Positions 18,044-30,648 are shown, numbered from the stretch's first letter. The stretch: DNA of 64,000 bases from Sphingomonas sp. CROZ-RG-20F-R02-07 (GCF_022662335.1 NZ_JAKNQJ010000014.1:1-64000); one strand, 5' to 3'. The notes: generated by a model not told the origin, from the sequence alone. Translations and numbers: made by a program.

Positions 18044-18079
18044 AAAAAATCACCCCGCCGCGGACAAACCGCAGCGGGG
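18044..18079 (-). terminator. terminator-like hairpin between rpsQ and rplN
   Basis: On the minus strand CCCCGCTGCGG (18069-18079) pairs with CCGCGGCGGGG (18053-18063) across a 5-base loop. The 11-bp stem has one G-U pair and is followed by TGATTTTTT. This has all features of a strong intrinsic terminator. Confidence 0.8.
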
Positions 18080-18154
18080 GGAGCGGCCCTTTAGCCACTC
18101 CGCGCAAGCGACGCAAGAGGGCGGGTGCGAACACCCTGCCCTCCCGATCCGGCT

Positions 18155-18427
18155 TCAGCCCTCGGCCGAAGCCCGTTCCGGCGTCGCGTGGGTGTTCACC
18201 CGCTCGATCACCTTCCACGTCTTCAGCTTGGAGATCGGCGCGGTCTCTTCGATCCGCACCGTTTCGCCCTGCTTGAATTCGTTGCCCTCGTCATGGGCAT
18301 GATACTTCTTCGAACGGCGGATGATCTTGCCGTAAAGCGCATGGCGAACCTTGCGCTCGACGTTCACAACCACCGTCTTGTCGGTCTTGTCCGAGACGAT
18401 CACCCCGGTCAGCACGCGCTTCGGCAT
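18155..18427 (-). CDS. rpsQ: 30S ribosomal protein S17 (uS17)
   Basis: uS17, 90 residues. It starts [18 protein letters not shown] and contains KYHAHDE and [20 protein letters not shown]. It is the last gene of the S10 operon, 11 bp after rpmC, and is followed by a terminator-like hairpin. Confidence 0.97.
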   Translation of the reverse strand: MPKRVLTGVIVSDKTDKTVVVNVERKVRHALYGKIIRRSKKYHAHDEGNEFKQGETVRIEETAPISKLKTWKVIERVNTHATPERASAEG

Positions 18428-18438
18428 GTCTCTCGTCC

Positions 18439-18645
18439 TTACTTGGCAGCGTCAGCGCTGGTGCGCTGAGCCTGCAATGTCTTGATGCGCGCGATGTCGC
18501 GGCGGACTTCACGAACGCGACTCGGCTTTTCGAGCTGGTTCGTGGCGGCCTGGAAGCGCAGGTTGAACTGCTCGCGCTTCAGCTGGCCAAGCGACTCCGA
18601 CAGCTGGTCGTCGCTCTTCGTCTTCATGTCGTCGATACGAGCCAT
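18439..18645 (-). CDS. rpmC: 50S ribosomal protein L29 (uL29)
   Basis: uL29, 68 residues, a helical hairpin near the tunnel exit. [20 protein letters not shown] and [13 protein letters not shown] are diagnostic. It starts 4 bp after the rplP stop, as usual in the S10 operon. Confidence 0.97.
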   Translation of the reverse strand: MARIDDMKTKSDDQLSESLGQLKREQFNLRFQAATNQLEKPSRVREVRRDIARIKTLQAQRTSADAAK

Positions 18646-18649
18646 GATG

Positions 18650-19084
18650 TCACTCGCCTCCCAGATGCGAGGTGTCGCCGAGACGGGCGATCACCTTTAC
18701 CTTGATCGGCAGCTTCATCGCCGCCCGCTCGAACGCCTCCGCCGCGATCTTGCCCTCGACGCCGTCGAGCTCGAACAGAATCCGGCCCGGCTTCACGCGT
18801 GCGGCCCAGAATTCCGGAGAACCCTTGCCCTTGCCCATGCGGACTTCGGCCGGCTTCGACGAGACCGGAACGTCCGGGAAGATCCGGATCCACAAACGCC
18901 CCTGGCGCTTGATGTGGCGCGTGATCGCGCGGCGGGCCGCCTCGATCTGACGTGCGGTGATCCGGTCCGGCTCCATCGCCTTCAGCCCGTAGGAGCCGAA
19001 GTTCAGGCTGGTGCCGCCCTTGGCGTCGCCGTGAATGCGTCCTTTGAACGCCTTACGGAACTTGGTCTTTTTCGGTTGTAGCAT
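18650..19084 (-). CDS. rplP: 50S ribosomal protein L16 (uL16)
   Basis: uL16, 144 residues, near the A-site tRNA elbow. It begins [19 protein letters not shown] and has [20 protein letters not shown] and [10 protein letters not shown]. It is slightly longer than the E. coli protein because of a short tail. It lies between rpsC and rpmC. Confidence 0.98.
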   Translation of the reverse strand: MLQPKKTKFRKAFKGRIHGDAKGGTSLNFGSYGLKAMEPDRITARQIEAARRAITRHIKRQGRLWIRIFPDVPVSSKPAEVRMGKGKGSPEFWAARVKPGRILFELDGVEGKIAAEAFERAAMKLPIKVKVIARLGDTSHLGGE

Positions 19085-19112
19085 GTCTGTTCCTGCCCCT
19101 TAGCGGCGCCAG

Positions 19113-19820
19113 TTAGCGACGGTCGTCGCGCGGCGGACGCACGCCGGAGGTCTGTGCCTCCATCATGAGCCGGTCCTGCGACATCGGGTCATGGCCGAGG
19201 ATCTCGCCCTTGAAGACCCAGACCTTGACGCCGCAAACCCCATAGGAGGTGTGCGCGGTGGCCTCGGCATAATCGATGTTCGCGCGCAACGTGTGCAGCG
19301 GCACCCGGCCCTCGCGATAGCTCTCGGAGCGGGCGATTTCCGCACCGCCGAGACGCCCCCCGCAAGCGACGCGGATGCCCTCGGCACCGAGGCGCAGCGC
19401 GGATTGGACCGCACGCTTCATCGCACGGCGGAACGCGATACGGCGCTCCAGCTGATCCGCGATGCCCTGCGCGACGAGCTTGGCGTCGACCTCGGGCTTG
19501 CGGATCTCGACGATGTTCAGCGACACGGTCGAAGCCGTCATCTTGCCGATCGTCGAGCGCAGCTTCTCGATGTCCGCACCCTTCTTGCCGATGATGACAC
19601 CGGGGCGCGCGGCGAAGATCGAGATGCGCGCCAGCTTGGCCGGACGCTCGATCACCACCTTGGAGATCGCGGCCTGCGGCAGCGACTTCATGATGAACTG
19701 GCGGATCTTCAGATCCTCCAGCAGCAGGCGGCCATAATCGGCGCCCTCGGCGAACCAGCGGCTGTCCCAGGTGCGGTTGATCTGCAGCCGAAGCCCGATC
19801 GGATTGCTCTTCTGACCCAT
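19113..19820 (-). CDS. rpsC: 30S ribosomal protein S3 (uS3)
   Basis: uS3, 235 residues, at the mRNA entry tunnel. The start [20 protein letters not shown], the KH domain with [15 protein letters not shown], and the C-terminal [14 protein letters not shown] are typical. Its start overlaps the rplV stop by one base (TAATG). Confidence 0.98.
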   Translation of the reverse strand: MGQKSNPIGLRLQINRTWDSRWFAEGADYGRLLLEDLKIRQFIMKSLPQAAISKVVIERPAKLARISIFAARPGVIIGKKGADIEKLRSTIGKMTASTVSLNIVEIRKPEVDAKLVAQGIADQLERRIAFRRAMKRAVQSALRLGAEGIRVACGGRLGGAEIARSESYREGRVPLHTLRANIDYAEATAHTSYGVCGVKVWVFKGEILGHDPMSQDRLMMEAQTSGVRPPRDDRR

Positions 19821-20200
19821 TACGCTTCCTCTTCCTGCTCGCGCACGACGATGCGGACGCGGCTGAACGGCTTCAGGATGCGCGTCGACTTGCCGCGGCC
19901 GCGGGTCGCGAAGCGCTTCATGACGATGCCCTTGCCTACCGAGGCCTCGGCGACGACGAGCGCGTCGACGTCGAGATTGTGGTTGTTCTCCGCGTTGGCG
20001 ATCGCCGAGGCGAGCACCTTGCGCACGTCCACGGCCATGGCCTTGGTCGAGAACTGGAGAATGTTCAGCGCATCGCCGACCGGCTTGTTGCGGATCATTG
20101 CCGCGACCAGGTTCAGCTTCTGCGCCGAACCGCGGATCTGCGTGCCCACCGACAAGGCTTCCTTGTCGCCGACCTTGCGCGGGCTTGCTTGCTTGCTCAT
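19820..20200 (-). CDS. rplV: 50S ribosomal protein L22 (uL22)
   Basis: uL22, 126 residues, lines the exit tunnel. Family features are the [20 protein letters not shown] segment, [14 protein letters not shown] and the beta-hairpin tip [13 protein letters not shown]. It overlaps rpsS and rpsC by one base on each side. Confidence 0.97.
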   Translation of the reverse strand: MSKQASPRKVGDKEALSVGTQIRGSAQKLNLVAAMIRNKPVGDALNILQFSTKAMAVDVRKVLASAIANAENNHNLDVDALVVAEASVGKGIVMKRFATRGRGKSTRILKPFSRVRIVVREQEEEA

Positions 20201-20475
20201 CAGCGCTTGCCCTTCTTGTCGGCGGCGTGGCCGGGGAAGTAGCGCGTGGGCGCGAACTCGCCGAGCTTCATTCCCACCATGTCCTCGTTGACCGAGACCG
20301 GCACGAACTTGCGACCGTTATAGACGTTGAACGTGAGCCCGACGAAGGTCGGCAGGATCGTCGAGCGGCGCGACCAGGTCTTGATCGGCGCGCGCGCGTT
20401 GGTGTCCTGCGCGGTTTCTGCCTTCTTGAGCAGGTGGAGGTCCACGAACGGACCCTTCCAGACGGAACGAGCCAT
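20200..20475 (-). CDS. rpsS: 30S ribosomal protein S19 (uS19)
   Basis: uS19, 91 residues, in the head of the small subunit. It starts [20 protein letters not shown] and contains [13 protein letters not shown] and HMVG-like ending [14 protein letters not shown]. It lies 4 bp after rplB and overlaps the rplV start (TGATG). Confidence 0.98.
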   Translation of the reverse strand: MARSVWKGPFVDLHLLKKAETAQDTNARAPIKTWSRRSTILPTFVGLTFNVYNGRKFVPVSVNEDMVGMKLGEFAPTRYFPGHAADKKGKR

Positions 20476-20479
20476 TCGT

Positions 20480-21316
20480 TTAGCCCTTCTTCTTCGCGTG
20501 ACGCGACCGGATGATCATCTTGTCGGTCGACTTGTTGTGACGGGTGCGCGCACCCTTCGTCGGCTTGCCCCACGGCGTGACCGGATGACGGCCGCCCGAG
20601 GTGCGGCCTTCACCACCGCCATGCGGATGGTCGACCGGGTTCTTGGCGACGCCGCGCGTCAGCGGACGGATGCCCATCCAGCGCGAACGTCCCGCCTTGC
20701 CGAGGTTCTGGTTCTGGTTGTCGGGGTTCGACACCGCGCCCACCGTCGCCATGCACTCGCTGTGGATGTAGCGCTGCTCGCCCGAGTTGAGGCGGACGAT
20801 CACCATACCGCGATCGCGGCCCACGACCTGCACATAGGTGCCGGCCGAACGCGCGATCTGGCCACCCTTCATCGGCTTCATCTCCACATTGTGGACGATG
20901 GTGCCGACGGGCATCTGGCCCAGCTCCATGGCGTTGCCCGGCTTCACGTCGGTCTTCTTGCCGGCGATCACCTTGTCGCCGACGGCAAGCCGCTGCGGCG
21001 CGATGATATAGGCCTGCTCGCCATCGGTGTAGCTGACCAGCGCGATGAACGCGGTGCGGTTGGGATCATATTCCAGCCGCTCGACGGTGCCTTCGCTGTC
21101 CCACTTGCGACGTTTGAAGTCGATATAGCGGTAGCGCTGCTTGTGGCCGCCCGCGATGCCGCGGCTGGTCACATGGCCCTTGTTGTTGCGGCCGCCGGTC
21201 TTGCGCTTGCCTTCGGTCAGCGCCTTGACGGGCCTGCCCTTCCACAGCGACGACTTGTCGACGAGGATGAGGCCGCGGCGCGCCGGGCTGGTCGGATTGT
21301 AATGCTTGAGTGCCAT
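20480..21316 (-). CDS. rplB: 50S ribosomal protein L2 (uL2)
   Basis: uL2, 278 residues, needed for peptidyl transferase activity and subunit joining. The start is [15 protein letters not shown]; the frame is open upstream within rplW but that part is unrelated. The conserved C-terminal [20 protein letters not shown], which includes the key His, is intact. It follows rplW by 5 bp. Confidence 0.98.
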   Translation of the reverse strand: MALKHYNPTSPARRGLILVDKSSLWKGRPVKALTEGKRKTGGRNNKGHVTSRGIAGGHKQRYRYIDFKRRKWDSEGTVERLEYDPNRTAFIALVSYTDGEQAYIIAPQRLAVGDKVIAGKKTDVKPGNAMELGQMPVGTIVHNVEMKPMKGGQIARSAGTYVQVVGRDRGMVIVRLNSGEQRYIHSECMATVGAVSNPDNQNQNLGKAGRSRWMGIRPLTRGVAKNPVDHPHGGGEGRTSGGRHPVTPWGKPTKGARTRHNKSTDKMIIRSRHAKKKG

Positions 21317-21321
21317 GACCC

Positions 21322-21633
21322 TCAGATCCCCGTCGTAACGTCGATGGACTGGCCGTCCTTGAGCGTGACGATCGCCTTCTTCATGTCGGAGCGCGTGTAG
21401 TTCGCGCCCTTCCACTTCTTCGTCTTGCCCTTCTGGACGATCGTGTTCACGCCCGTCACGGTGACGTCGAAGAGAGCCTCGACGGCAGCCTTGATCTGCG
21501 GCTTGGTCGCGTCGTTGTGGACGCGGAACACGACGGCGTTGTGCTCGCTGAGCAGCGTCGCCTTCTCGGTGATGTGCGGTGCGACGATCACGTCATAGTG
21601 ACGGACGTCGATCGCCTTTTGCGGCTTAGCCAT
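21322..21633 (-). CDS. rplW: 50S ribosomal protein L23 (uL23)
   Basis: uL23, 103 residues, at the tunnel exit, where it docks trigger factor and SRP. It shows [20 protein letters not shown] and [15 protein letters not shown]. Its start overlaps the rplD stop by 8 bp. Confidence 0.97.
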   Translation of the reverse strand: MAKPQKAIDVRHYDVIVAPHITEKATLLSEHNAVVFRVHNDATKPQIKAAVEALFDVTVTGVNTIVQKGKTKKWKGANYTRSDMKKAIVTLKDGQSIDVTTGI

Positions 21634-22252
21634 GGAAGCGGGCCTCCAGCTTCTCGACCGCGGCGCGCGTCAGCACCAGCGTGTCATGCTTCAGAATGTC
21701 GTACACATTGGCACCGGCCGCCGGCATCACGTTGATCGTGTGCAGGTTGCCCGCGGCCAGCGCGAAGCTCGTTTCAACCATGTCGCCGTCGATGACGAGC
21801 GCGGTCTTGCCGAAGCCAAGCTGTGCCCAATCCGCCATCAGCGTCTTGGTCTTGTTCTCGGCGACGCCCAGGCTATCCATGACGACCAGCGTGCCGGCCT
21901 TCGCATGGCTGCTGAGCGCCATCTTCAGGCCGAGCGCACGGACCTTCTTGTTCAGCGACGGGTTGAAGTCGCGGACACGCGCGCCGTGCGCCTTACCACC
22001 GCCGATAAAGATCGGGGCGCGGCGATCGCCGTGACGGGCGGTACCGCCACCCTTCTGCCGACCGAAACGCTTGCCGGTCCGTGCGACGTCGGAACGCTCG
22101 CGCGTGCCGCGGGCCGTCTCGCGGCGCTTTTCGAGCTGCCAGGTGACGACGCGGTGCAGGATGTCGGCGCGCGGATCGAGGCCGAAGACCTCGTCGTTGA
22201 GCTCGATCTCGGTGCCGTTGCCGCCCGAGAAGGACTTGGATTGAATCTTCAC
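21626..22252 (-). CDS. rplD: 50S ribosomal protein L4 (uL4)
   Basis: uL4, 208 residues, with a loop reaching the exit tunnel ([20 protein letters not shown]). In E. coli it represses its own operon. The start is GTG at 22252 ([10 protein letters not shown]), 5 bp after the rplC stop. It overlaps rplW by 8 bp. Confidence 0.97.
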   Translation of the reverse strand: MKIQSKSFSGGNGTEIELNDEVFGLDPRADILHRVVTWQLEKRRETARGTRERSDVARTGKRFGRQKGGGTARHGDRRAPIFIGGGKAHGARVRDFNPSLNKKVRALGLKMALSSHAKAGTLVVMDSLGVAENKTKTLMADWAQLGFGKTALVIDGDMVETSFALAAGNLHTINVMPAAGANVYDILKHDTLVLTRAAVEKLEARFHG

Positions 22253-22257
22253 GACGA

Positions 22258-23121
22258 TCAGCCCTCCTGGCCGGTGGTGGGGCCGTTGTCGGCCGGGGGG
22301 ATACTGCCCGGGTCGACCATGCCGGCGCCCGCAGCGTCGGCAGCGGCGACACCGGCCTCGACCTCTTCGGCGCTCGGCAGCGGCGCGAGCTCATGAACCG
22401 CGTCACCTTCGACAGCGGCGATCACATGCTCTTCATTGGCGTGGCGCGGATCGCGAAGGCCGGCGGGGAACGGCGCGTCGGCGTGACGCGCGACCTTCAC
22501 CGCATCCTTGACGATCAGCCAACCGCCCTTGGAGCCGGGAACCGAGCCCTTGACGAACAACAGGCCGCGCTCGACGTCGGTCGAGACTATCTCGAGATTC
22601 TGCTGGGTACGGTTCTTGTCGCCCATATGACCGGCCATCTTCTTGTTCTTGAAGACCTTGCCGGGATCCTGGCGCTGACCGGTCGAACCGAGCGAACGGT
22701 GCGATACCGACACGCCGTGCGTCGCGCGCAGACCGCCGAAGCCCCAACGCTTCATGCCACCCTGGAAGCCCTTGCCCTGCGTCCGGCCCTGAATGTCGAC
22801 GAGCTGACCGGCGACATAATGCGCCGCCGAAATCTCGGCACCGACCGCGAGCAGGCCGTCCGCGTCGACGCGGAATTCGGCCATGATCGCCTTGGGCTCG
22901 ACTTCGGCCTTGCCGAAATGGCCGCGCTGCGGCTTCGATAGGTTCTTGGCTTTGGCGCTGCCTGCGCCAAGCTGAACGGCGGTATAGCCGTCACGATCTT
23001 CTTCGCGAACGGAAACGACCTGCACGCCATCGAGCTGCAGAACGGTGACCGGCACGTGCCGACCGTCGTCCTGGAACAGGCGGGTCATCCCCATCTTCTT
23101 CGCGATCACGCCGGTGCGCAT
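22258..23121 (-). CDS. rplC: 50S ribosomal protein L3 (uL3) with long acidic C-tail
   Basis: uL3, 287 residues. The core begins [20 protein letters not shown] and includes [21 protein letters not shown], the loop with the methylatable Gln, and [17 protein letters not shown]. After [18 protein letters not shown] (about residue 222) a tail of about 63 residues follows, rich in Ala, Glu, Asp and Pro and ending GPTTGQEG. E. coli L3 is 209 residues and has no such tail. I chose the start because three residues upstream (GTG/Met-Trp-Ile) are not in the family. A 256-bp gap separates it from rpsJ. Confidence 0.96.
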   Translation of the reverse strand: MRTGVIAKKMGMTRLFQDDGRHVPVTVLQLDGVQVVSVREEDRDGYTAVQLGAGSAKAKNLSKPQRGHFGKAEVEPKAIMAEFRVDADGLLAVGAEISAAHYVAGQLVDIQGRTQGKGFQGGMKRWGFGGLRATHGVSVSHRSLGSTGQRQDPGKVFKNKKMAGHMGDKNRTQQNLEIVSTDVERGLLFVKGSVPGSKGGWLIVKDAVKVARHADAPFPAGLRDPRHANEEHVIAAVEGDAVHELAPLPSAEEVEAGVAAADAAGAGMVDPGSIPPADNGPTTGQEG

Positions 23122-23253
23122 GATCCACACTCCTCACAGAGGCACATCGCGGGATTGCGACATGCGTGCCGGGCGCCACCGGACCGATCCGATGATGCCC
23201 GTCCAGCCCGGAAATGCGAAGCGTGCCCCCGTCCCGGGCTGGTTGCCTCCAAT

Positions 23254-23270
23254 TTCCCGGACACCGGGAA
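23254..23270 (-). other. hairpin in the rpsJ-rplC spacer
   Basis: TTCCCGG/CCGGGAA with a 3-base loop lies in the 256-bp spacer between rpsJ and rplC. No T run follows. It may be an RNA regulatory or processing element of the S10 operon; no known L4-leader structure can be asserted. Confidence 0.35.
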
Positions 23271-23377
23271 GTTCAGAAACATGACGGGAGACGCTGCCCC
23301 GGCGACGAGCGCCGGCGGTATCTCTAAAATGCCACAGCGCCGCGGGACCGGAGTCGACCGCAGCGCGTCACAGCCCT

Positions 23378-23686
23378 TTAGGCGAGCTTGATCTCGACGT
23401 CAACGCCCGCGGCGAGGTCGAGCTTCATGAGCGCGTCCACGGTCTGCGGGGTCGGCTGGACGATGTCGAGCATGCGCTTGTAGGTACGGACCTCGAACTG
23501 CTCGCGCGACTTCTTGTCGATGTGCGGGCCACGGTTGACCGTGAACTTCTCGATGCGCGTGGGCAGCGGGATCGGACCGCGGATAAGGGCACCCGTGCGA
23601 CGGGCGGTGTCGGCGATGTCGCCGGTCGCCTGATCGAGCACGCGATGATCGAACGCCTTCAGACGAATGCGGATGTTGCTGTCCAT
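23378..23686 (-). CDS. rpsJ: 30S ribosomal protein S10 (uS10) / NusE
   Basis: uS10, 102 residues, a ribosomal protein that also acts in antitermination complexes as NusE. It shows [20 protein letters not shown] and [20 protein letters not shown]. It follows tuf by 146 bp and precedes the S10 operon genes. Confidence 0.98.
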   Translation of the reverse strand: MDSNIRIRLKAFDHRVLDQATGDIADTARRTGALIRGPIPLPTRIEKFTVNRGPHIDKKSREQFEVRTYKRMLDIVQPTPQTVDALMKLDLAAGVDVEIKLA

Positions 23687-23832
23687 GGATCCCTACCGAT
23701 GCGAAAGAGCGGGCGCCTCCCCGATCGGCGATGCCGACGACGAAGGAGCCAGAAACTCGTGATGCTTACATTAAAAGCGAAGGGTCGACACCGGTTGCCC
23801 GATGCCGACCCCCCGACAGGCTTGCGCCTATA

Positions 23833-25026
<1,194 letters not shown>

Positions 25027-25190
25027 GATGTCCTACCTTCTGAGTCGAATGTCGGTGCCGCTTAGGGGCTCACGCGAACGCGGCCCAATAGCGGGTGATG
25101 ATGGGGAACGCCAGCCCTTCGCGATTTTGCCGTGAAGGGCGGCTTTGGACGGATCGGGACTGAGTCGCCTCGGCCCCGATCGCCCTGAGC

Positions 25191-27287
<2,097 letters not shown>

Positions 27288-27384
27288 GATCGTGCTTCCT
27301 TGAAGATATGGGGAGCAGGCCTGACGGCCGGCTCCCCAATATATAGGTGGTTAAGCTACCGGTGAAAAGCCACCAGCGGCCCGG

Positions 27385-27855
27385 TTACCAGCGGTAGTGC
27401 GAGAAGGCGCGGTTCGCTTCCGCCATGCGGTGCGTGTCTTCGCGCTTCTTCACCGCGTTGCCGCGGTTGTTGGCGGCGTCCATCAGCTCGCCCGACAGCC
27501 GTGCGGCCATCGTGTTCTCGCTGCGGGCACGCGCCGCCGAGATCAGCCAGCGGATCGCCAGCGCCTGGGCGCGCTCGGGACGCACCTCGACGGGCACCTG
27601 ATAGGTGGCACCGCCGACGCGACGCGAGCGGACCTCGATGCCGGGCTTGATGTTGTTCAGCGCGTCGTGGAACACGCCGAGCGGCTCGCGCTTGGCGCGG
27701 GTCTCGACGGTTTCCATCGCACCATAGACGATCAGTTCGGCGACCGACTTCTTGCCGTCATACATGACGGAGTTCATGAACTTGGAGAGAACCTCATCAC
27801 CAAAACGGGGATCAGGCAGGATTTCCCGCTTTTCGGGACGACGACGACGAGCCAT
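27385..27855 (-). CDS. rpsG: 30S ribosomal protein S7 (uS7)
   Basis: uS7, 156 residues, nucleates assembly of the small-subunit head. It begins [20 protein letters not shown] and contains [17 protein letters not shown] and the C-terminal [20 protein letters not shown]. It lies 42 bp after rpsL. Confidence 0.98.
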   Translation of the reverse strand: MARRRRPEKREILPDPRFGDEVLSKFMNSVMYDGKKSVAELIVYGAMETVETRAKREPLGVFHDALNNIKPGIEVRSRRVGGATYQVPVEVRPERAQALAIRWLISAARARSENTMAARLSGELMDAANNRGNAVKKREDTHRMAEANRAFSHYRW

Positions 27856-27897
27856 GCTGGGCTAACCTTTCAAATCAGCTGGAAGAACGGGAGCGGC

Positions 27898-28269
27898 TTA
27901 CTTGGGCCGCTTCGCACCGTACTTGGAACGCGACTGGCGCCGGTCCTTCACACCCTGTGTATCGAGCACGCCGCGCAGGACGTGGTAGCGGACGCCGGGA
28001 AGATCGCGGACACGGCCGCCACGGATCAGGACCACCGAGTGCTCCTGAAGATTGTGGCCCTCGCCCGGGATGTAGCTGATGACTTCGCGCTGGTTCGTCA
28101 GGCGGACCTTGGCCACCTTGCGCAGCGCCGAGTTCGGCTTCTTCGGCGTCGTCGTATAGACACGGGTGCAAACGCCGCGCTTCTGCGGGTTCTGCTCCAT
28201 CGCAGGGACCTTGGACTTGGCCTTCTGCGGTTCGCGGCCCTTGCGGACCAGCTGGTTGATCGTCGGCAT
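27898..28269 (-). CDS. rpsL: 30S ribosomal protein S12 (uS12), Arg88 variant
   Basis: uS12, 123 residues, in the decoding centre. The start is [14 protein letters not shown]; the open frame upstream is leader. [13 protein letters not shown] carries the normal Lys43. The second classical streptomycin site reads [13 protein letters not shown], so residue 88 is Arg (codon CGC) where E. coli has Lys. K88R is a known streptomycin-resistance substitution in other bacteria. It is the first gene of the str operon, with a leader of about 150 bases after a strong promoter. Confidence 0.97.
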   Translation of the reverse strand: MPTINQLVRKGREPQKAKSKVPAMEQNPQKRGVCTRVYTTTPKKPNSALRKVAKVRLTNQREVISYIPGEGHNLQEHSVVLIRGGRVRDLPGVRYHVLRGVLDTQGVKDRRQSRSKYGAKRPK

Positions 28270-28428
28270 TGAAGCCTTCACCTTTCCATTGGTTACTTTG
28301 CTGGAGCCACGCGGCGCCTGAGAATACAAAAAGGACCATCGGGCGTCGTTCGACTCCCTCAAGCCCTGGAATGCATCCAGCAATGTTCATGCATGTCTGG
28401 CGGGAACGGTCCCGTCGAACAGGGCGCG

Positions 28429-28457
28429 CCTATACGCATGCCGTCCCGATCGGTCAA
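28429..28457 (-). promoter_or_regulatory. sigma70-type promoter of rpsL (str operon)
   Basis: On the minus strand TTGACC (28452-28457) is followed after exactly 17 bases by TATAGG (28429-28434). It lies about 160 bp before rpsL and overlaps no coding gene. Both boxes are near consensus. Confidence 0.75.
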
Positions 28458-28513
28458 CTGGCGCGGCATCGGCTTAACCGCCTCGCAACCCGGCGGCGTG
28501 CAGAGGGATCGCC

Positions 28514-29161
28514 ATGCGCATCCCCTATCCTCGTCCGCTGCCGATCACCGCTTCGAAGCGCGGCCGGACGATCGCATGTGCGATGGGTGGCGAGCGCGGC
28601 ATAACGCGCCAGCCTGACACCCTGTCCACCATGGCCATACCGCTCGGGGCGCTGATCGCCATAAGCGGCTTTGTGGCAACCGGCGCGCGATCGCCGGCGA
28701 TCGGCCTCTGGCCCCTCGCCGCACAGGCGCCGGACGGTGGCCGAAGCGTGTTCGCGCTGCTGGTCGCCCTGCTGGCGGGAACGCTCGCCTGGCTGACCGC
28801 GACCATCGTCGCGAAGCCCGCGTCGCCACCCGATTCGCGCTATGCACTGCGCGCCAGTCTGGCCTTGGCGCTGCTCGCGCCCGCGATGGCGCCCCTCCTT
28901 GTCCTGCCCATCGGAATCGCGATTGTCGAGCGGCGACCCGCGCTGGGCATGGCGGTCGTCGCGGCGCTCGTTCTCGCGATCGACGGCCGACCCGTCTACG
29001 CCACGCTGGCGTTGATCGCGGCAGGTGCGACGCTCATGCCGCCCCCCGCACCGGTCGCGGCCAACGACAATGGCCGGATACGCCCCCTGCCCTATCGTCC
29101 CTGGCGCCCCTTCAGCACGCCGAGCAGCGCGGCATCGAACCGCGCGGGATCCTCGACCTGA
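28514..29161 (+). CDS. small multi-pass membrane protein, unknown function
   Basis: A 215-residue protein, Ala/Leu-rich, with about four to five hydrophobic segments (41-58, 78-100, 112-136, 144-175). A cytoplasmic-looking tail carries VAANDNGRIRPLPYRPW; the AANDN string is common in short alphaproteobacterial proteins and supports a real gene. A GAGGGA lies 7 bases before the ATG. It is divergent from rpsL. Its last 70 bp overlap the convergent alpha/beta hydrolase gene. I do not recognise the family. An alternative start at 28631 would keep all the membrane segments. Confidence 0.5.
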   Translation: MRIPYPRPLPITASKRGRTIACAMGGERGITRQPDTLSTMAIPLGALIAISGFVATGARSPAIGLWPLAAQAPDGGRSVFALLVALLAGTLAWLTATIVAKPASPPDSRYALRASLALALLAPAMAPLLVLPIGIAIVERRPALGMAVVAALVLAIDGRPVYATLALIAAGATLMPPPAPVAANDNGRIRPLPYRPWRPFSTPSSAASNRAGSST

Positions 29162-30114
29162 GGCGCATGGCCCAGTCCGTCGAGCGGCATGACGACGGCG
29201 TTCTTCATCTGCCGCGCCGCATCGGGCGCGATCAACGGGATGGCCAGTAGGAAACGCCGGAGCGTCGGCGGTGTCTGCGCGCGCCCGAACGCGGTGCGGT
29301 CGAGCGTACCGATCAGCAACGTGGTGGGCGGCGCGATCCGGCCGAGCTCGTGCGCGACCGGCTGCGTCTTCACCATCTCGCTGGTTTTCGCCTGGGCCAG
29401 CGCCACCATGTCGCGTCCGGCACCCGCATACATGCCGGCCAGCATCCACACCCAGCGATCATAGGCCGGCTTCCAGGTGCCGTGATAGTAATTCTCCTGC
29501 TGATACGCCTTGATGGAGGCATAGCTCGTCCGGCGCTCGCCCGCCCAGAGCGTGTCGACATCGACATAGGGCAGCCCCTCTTCCGAACGGTCCTTCAGCC
29601 CGAGCGGGTTGACGAGCACGAGTCGCTCGACCGAATCCGGAAAGAGGATGGCGTAGCGCATCGCGAGCATGCCGCCGAACGAATGGCCGACGATCGTGGC
29701 GCGCGTCACCCCCCGCGATTCGAGCAGCCGGTGGGTAAGCGTCGCCAGCAGTTCGAAGCTGTATTGCGCCGCCCGCGGCTTGGACGATTTGCAGAAGCCC
29801 AGCTGGTCGGGCACGATCACCCGGTAGCCCGCATCGGTGAGCGAGCGGACGCTATGCTCCCAGGTGGCGCCGCAGAAATTCTTGCCGTGCAGCAGCACGA
29901 CGGTGCGGCCGTTCGGCCGTGCCGCCGCGACATCCATGAACGCCATCTGCACTGGCGCCCCCACCACGTCGACGGTCATCGTCTGGACGGGCCAGGGATA
30001 GGTGAAACGCTCCAGCATCGGGCCGAAATCGGGGCTCGCGGCCGGGGTGTCGGCGCCGGCCAGCAGGGCGGCCAGGGGAAGCGCCAGGACGGCGAGCAAG
30101 AAAGAACGTGGCAT
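29092..30114 (-). CDS. secreted alpha/beta hydrolase
   Basis: A 340-residue alpha/beta-hydrolase-fold protein. A signal peptide is likely (1-22, LLAVLALPLAALLAG). The catalytic triad is visible: S145 in the elbow GHSFGG, D272 in IGTLDRTAF and H316 in GLGHAPQ. LLHGKNFCG near residue 74 forms the oxyanion loop. The family includes esterases, epoxide hydrolases and haloperoxidase-like enzymes; the substrate cannot be told. It acts in the periplasm or outside the cell. It is a single gene upstream of tRNA-Trp, in opposite orientation. Confidence 0.88.
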   Translation of the reverse strand: MPRSFLLAVLALPLAALLAGADTPAASPDFGPMLERFTYPWPVQTMTVDVVGAPVQMAFMDVAAARPNGRTVVLLHGKNFCGATWEHSVRSLTDAGYRVIVPDQLGFCKSSKPRAAQYSFELLATLTHRLLESRGVTRATIVGHSFGGMLAMRYAILFPDSVERLVLVNPLGLKDRSEEGLPYVDVDTLWAGERRTSYASIKAYQQENYYHGTWKPAYDRWVWMLAGMYAGAGRDMVALAQAKTSEMVKTQPVAHELGRIAPPTTLLIGTLDRTAFGRAQTPPTLRRFLLAIPLIAPDAARQMKNAVVMPLDGLGHAPQVEDPARFDAALLGVLKGRQGR

Positions 30115-30159
30115 GATCGCCCGATGATCGATTCGCAGGCGAAACGCTAGTCTTTCATA

Positions 30160-30187
30160 TTGCCCGCGGCATCGTCCGGCGTTATGG
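30160..30187 (+). promoter_or_regulatory. possible promoter of tRNA-Trp/secE
   Basis: TTGCCC (30160-30165) and TTATGG (30182-30187) are 16 bases apart, 12 bases before the mature tRNA. The match to consensus is only moderate. Confidence 0.35.
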
Positions 30188-30199
30188 GCAGCCCCGCAC

Positions 30200-30276
30200 A
30201 GGGGTGTAGCTCAGTTGGTTAGAGCGTCGGTCTCCAAAACCGAAGGCCCTCGGTTCGAGTCCGAGCTCCCCTGCCA
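30200..30276 (+). tRNA. tRNA-Trp (CCA)
   Basis: A full 77-base cloverleaf including an encoded CCA end. The D arm is GCTC/GAGC. The anticodon stem TCGGT/ACCGA carries loop CTCCAAA with anticodon CCA at 30234-30236. The T arm is CTCGG/CCGAG with loop TTCGAGT. The acceptor stem AGGGGTG/CTCCCCT has one T-T mismatch at the sixth pair. It lies just upstream of secE, a common place for tRNA-Trp in proteobacteria. Confidence 0.93.
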
Positions 30277-30439
30277 CCGCCGCTGCCGGCGCTCCGCACC
30301 CCCTTGCCTTCCCTGGCGTGCGAAGCTAGATGCGCAAACCATCCGATAGCGAGGACGGCCTAGCGCCTCCGCCCAAGAGGGCGGCGGGGCGGGGTTCCAT
30401 GCCTCGATATCCTCATCCGTTTGGCGGGCTCACAGACAC

Positions 30440-30637
30440 GTGGCGAAGACGACACCCCTCGAATTCATCCAGCAGGTTCGCGCCGAAACCGCGAAGGTCG
30501 TCTGGCCGACGCGGCGCGAGACGGTGATGACCGGCGTGATGGTTGTCGTGATGACGACGATCCTGGCCGTGTTCTTCCTCGGTGTGGACACGATCTTCGA
30601 AGCGATCGTCGCCGCGCTGCTCAAGCTGGCCCAGTAG
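30440..30637 (+). CDS. secE: preprotein translocase subunit SecE
   Basis: SecE, 65 residues with a single membrane segment, the short form typical of most bacteria. FIQQVRAETAKVVWPTRRET is the conserved amphipathic helix, followed by a membrane segment (about 31-50). It clamps SecY. The start is GTG at 30440. It begins the secE-nusG-rplK-rplA cluster, after tRNA-Trp. Confidence 0.95.
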   Translation: MAKTTPLEFIQQVRAETAKVVWPTRRETVMTGVMVVVMTTILAVFFLGVDTIFEAIVAALLKLAQ

Positions 30638-30648
30638 AAAAGGTTCCC

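Noticed and set aside
23687-23832. Imperfect hairpin between tuf and rpsJ as a terminator
   Set aside because: Two mismatches and a weak T run; too poor to call.
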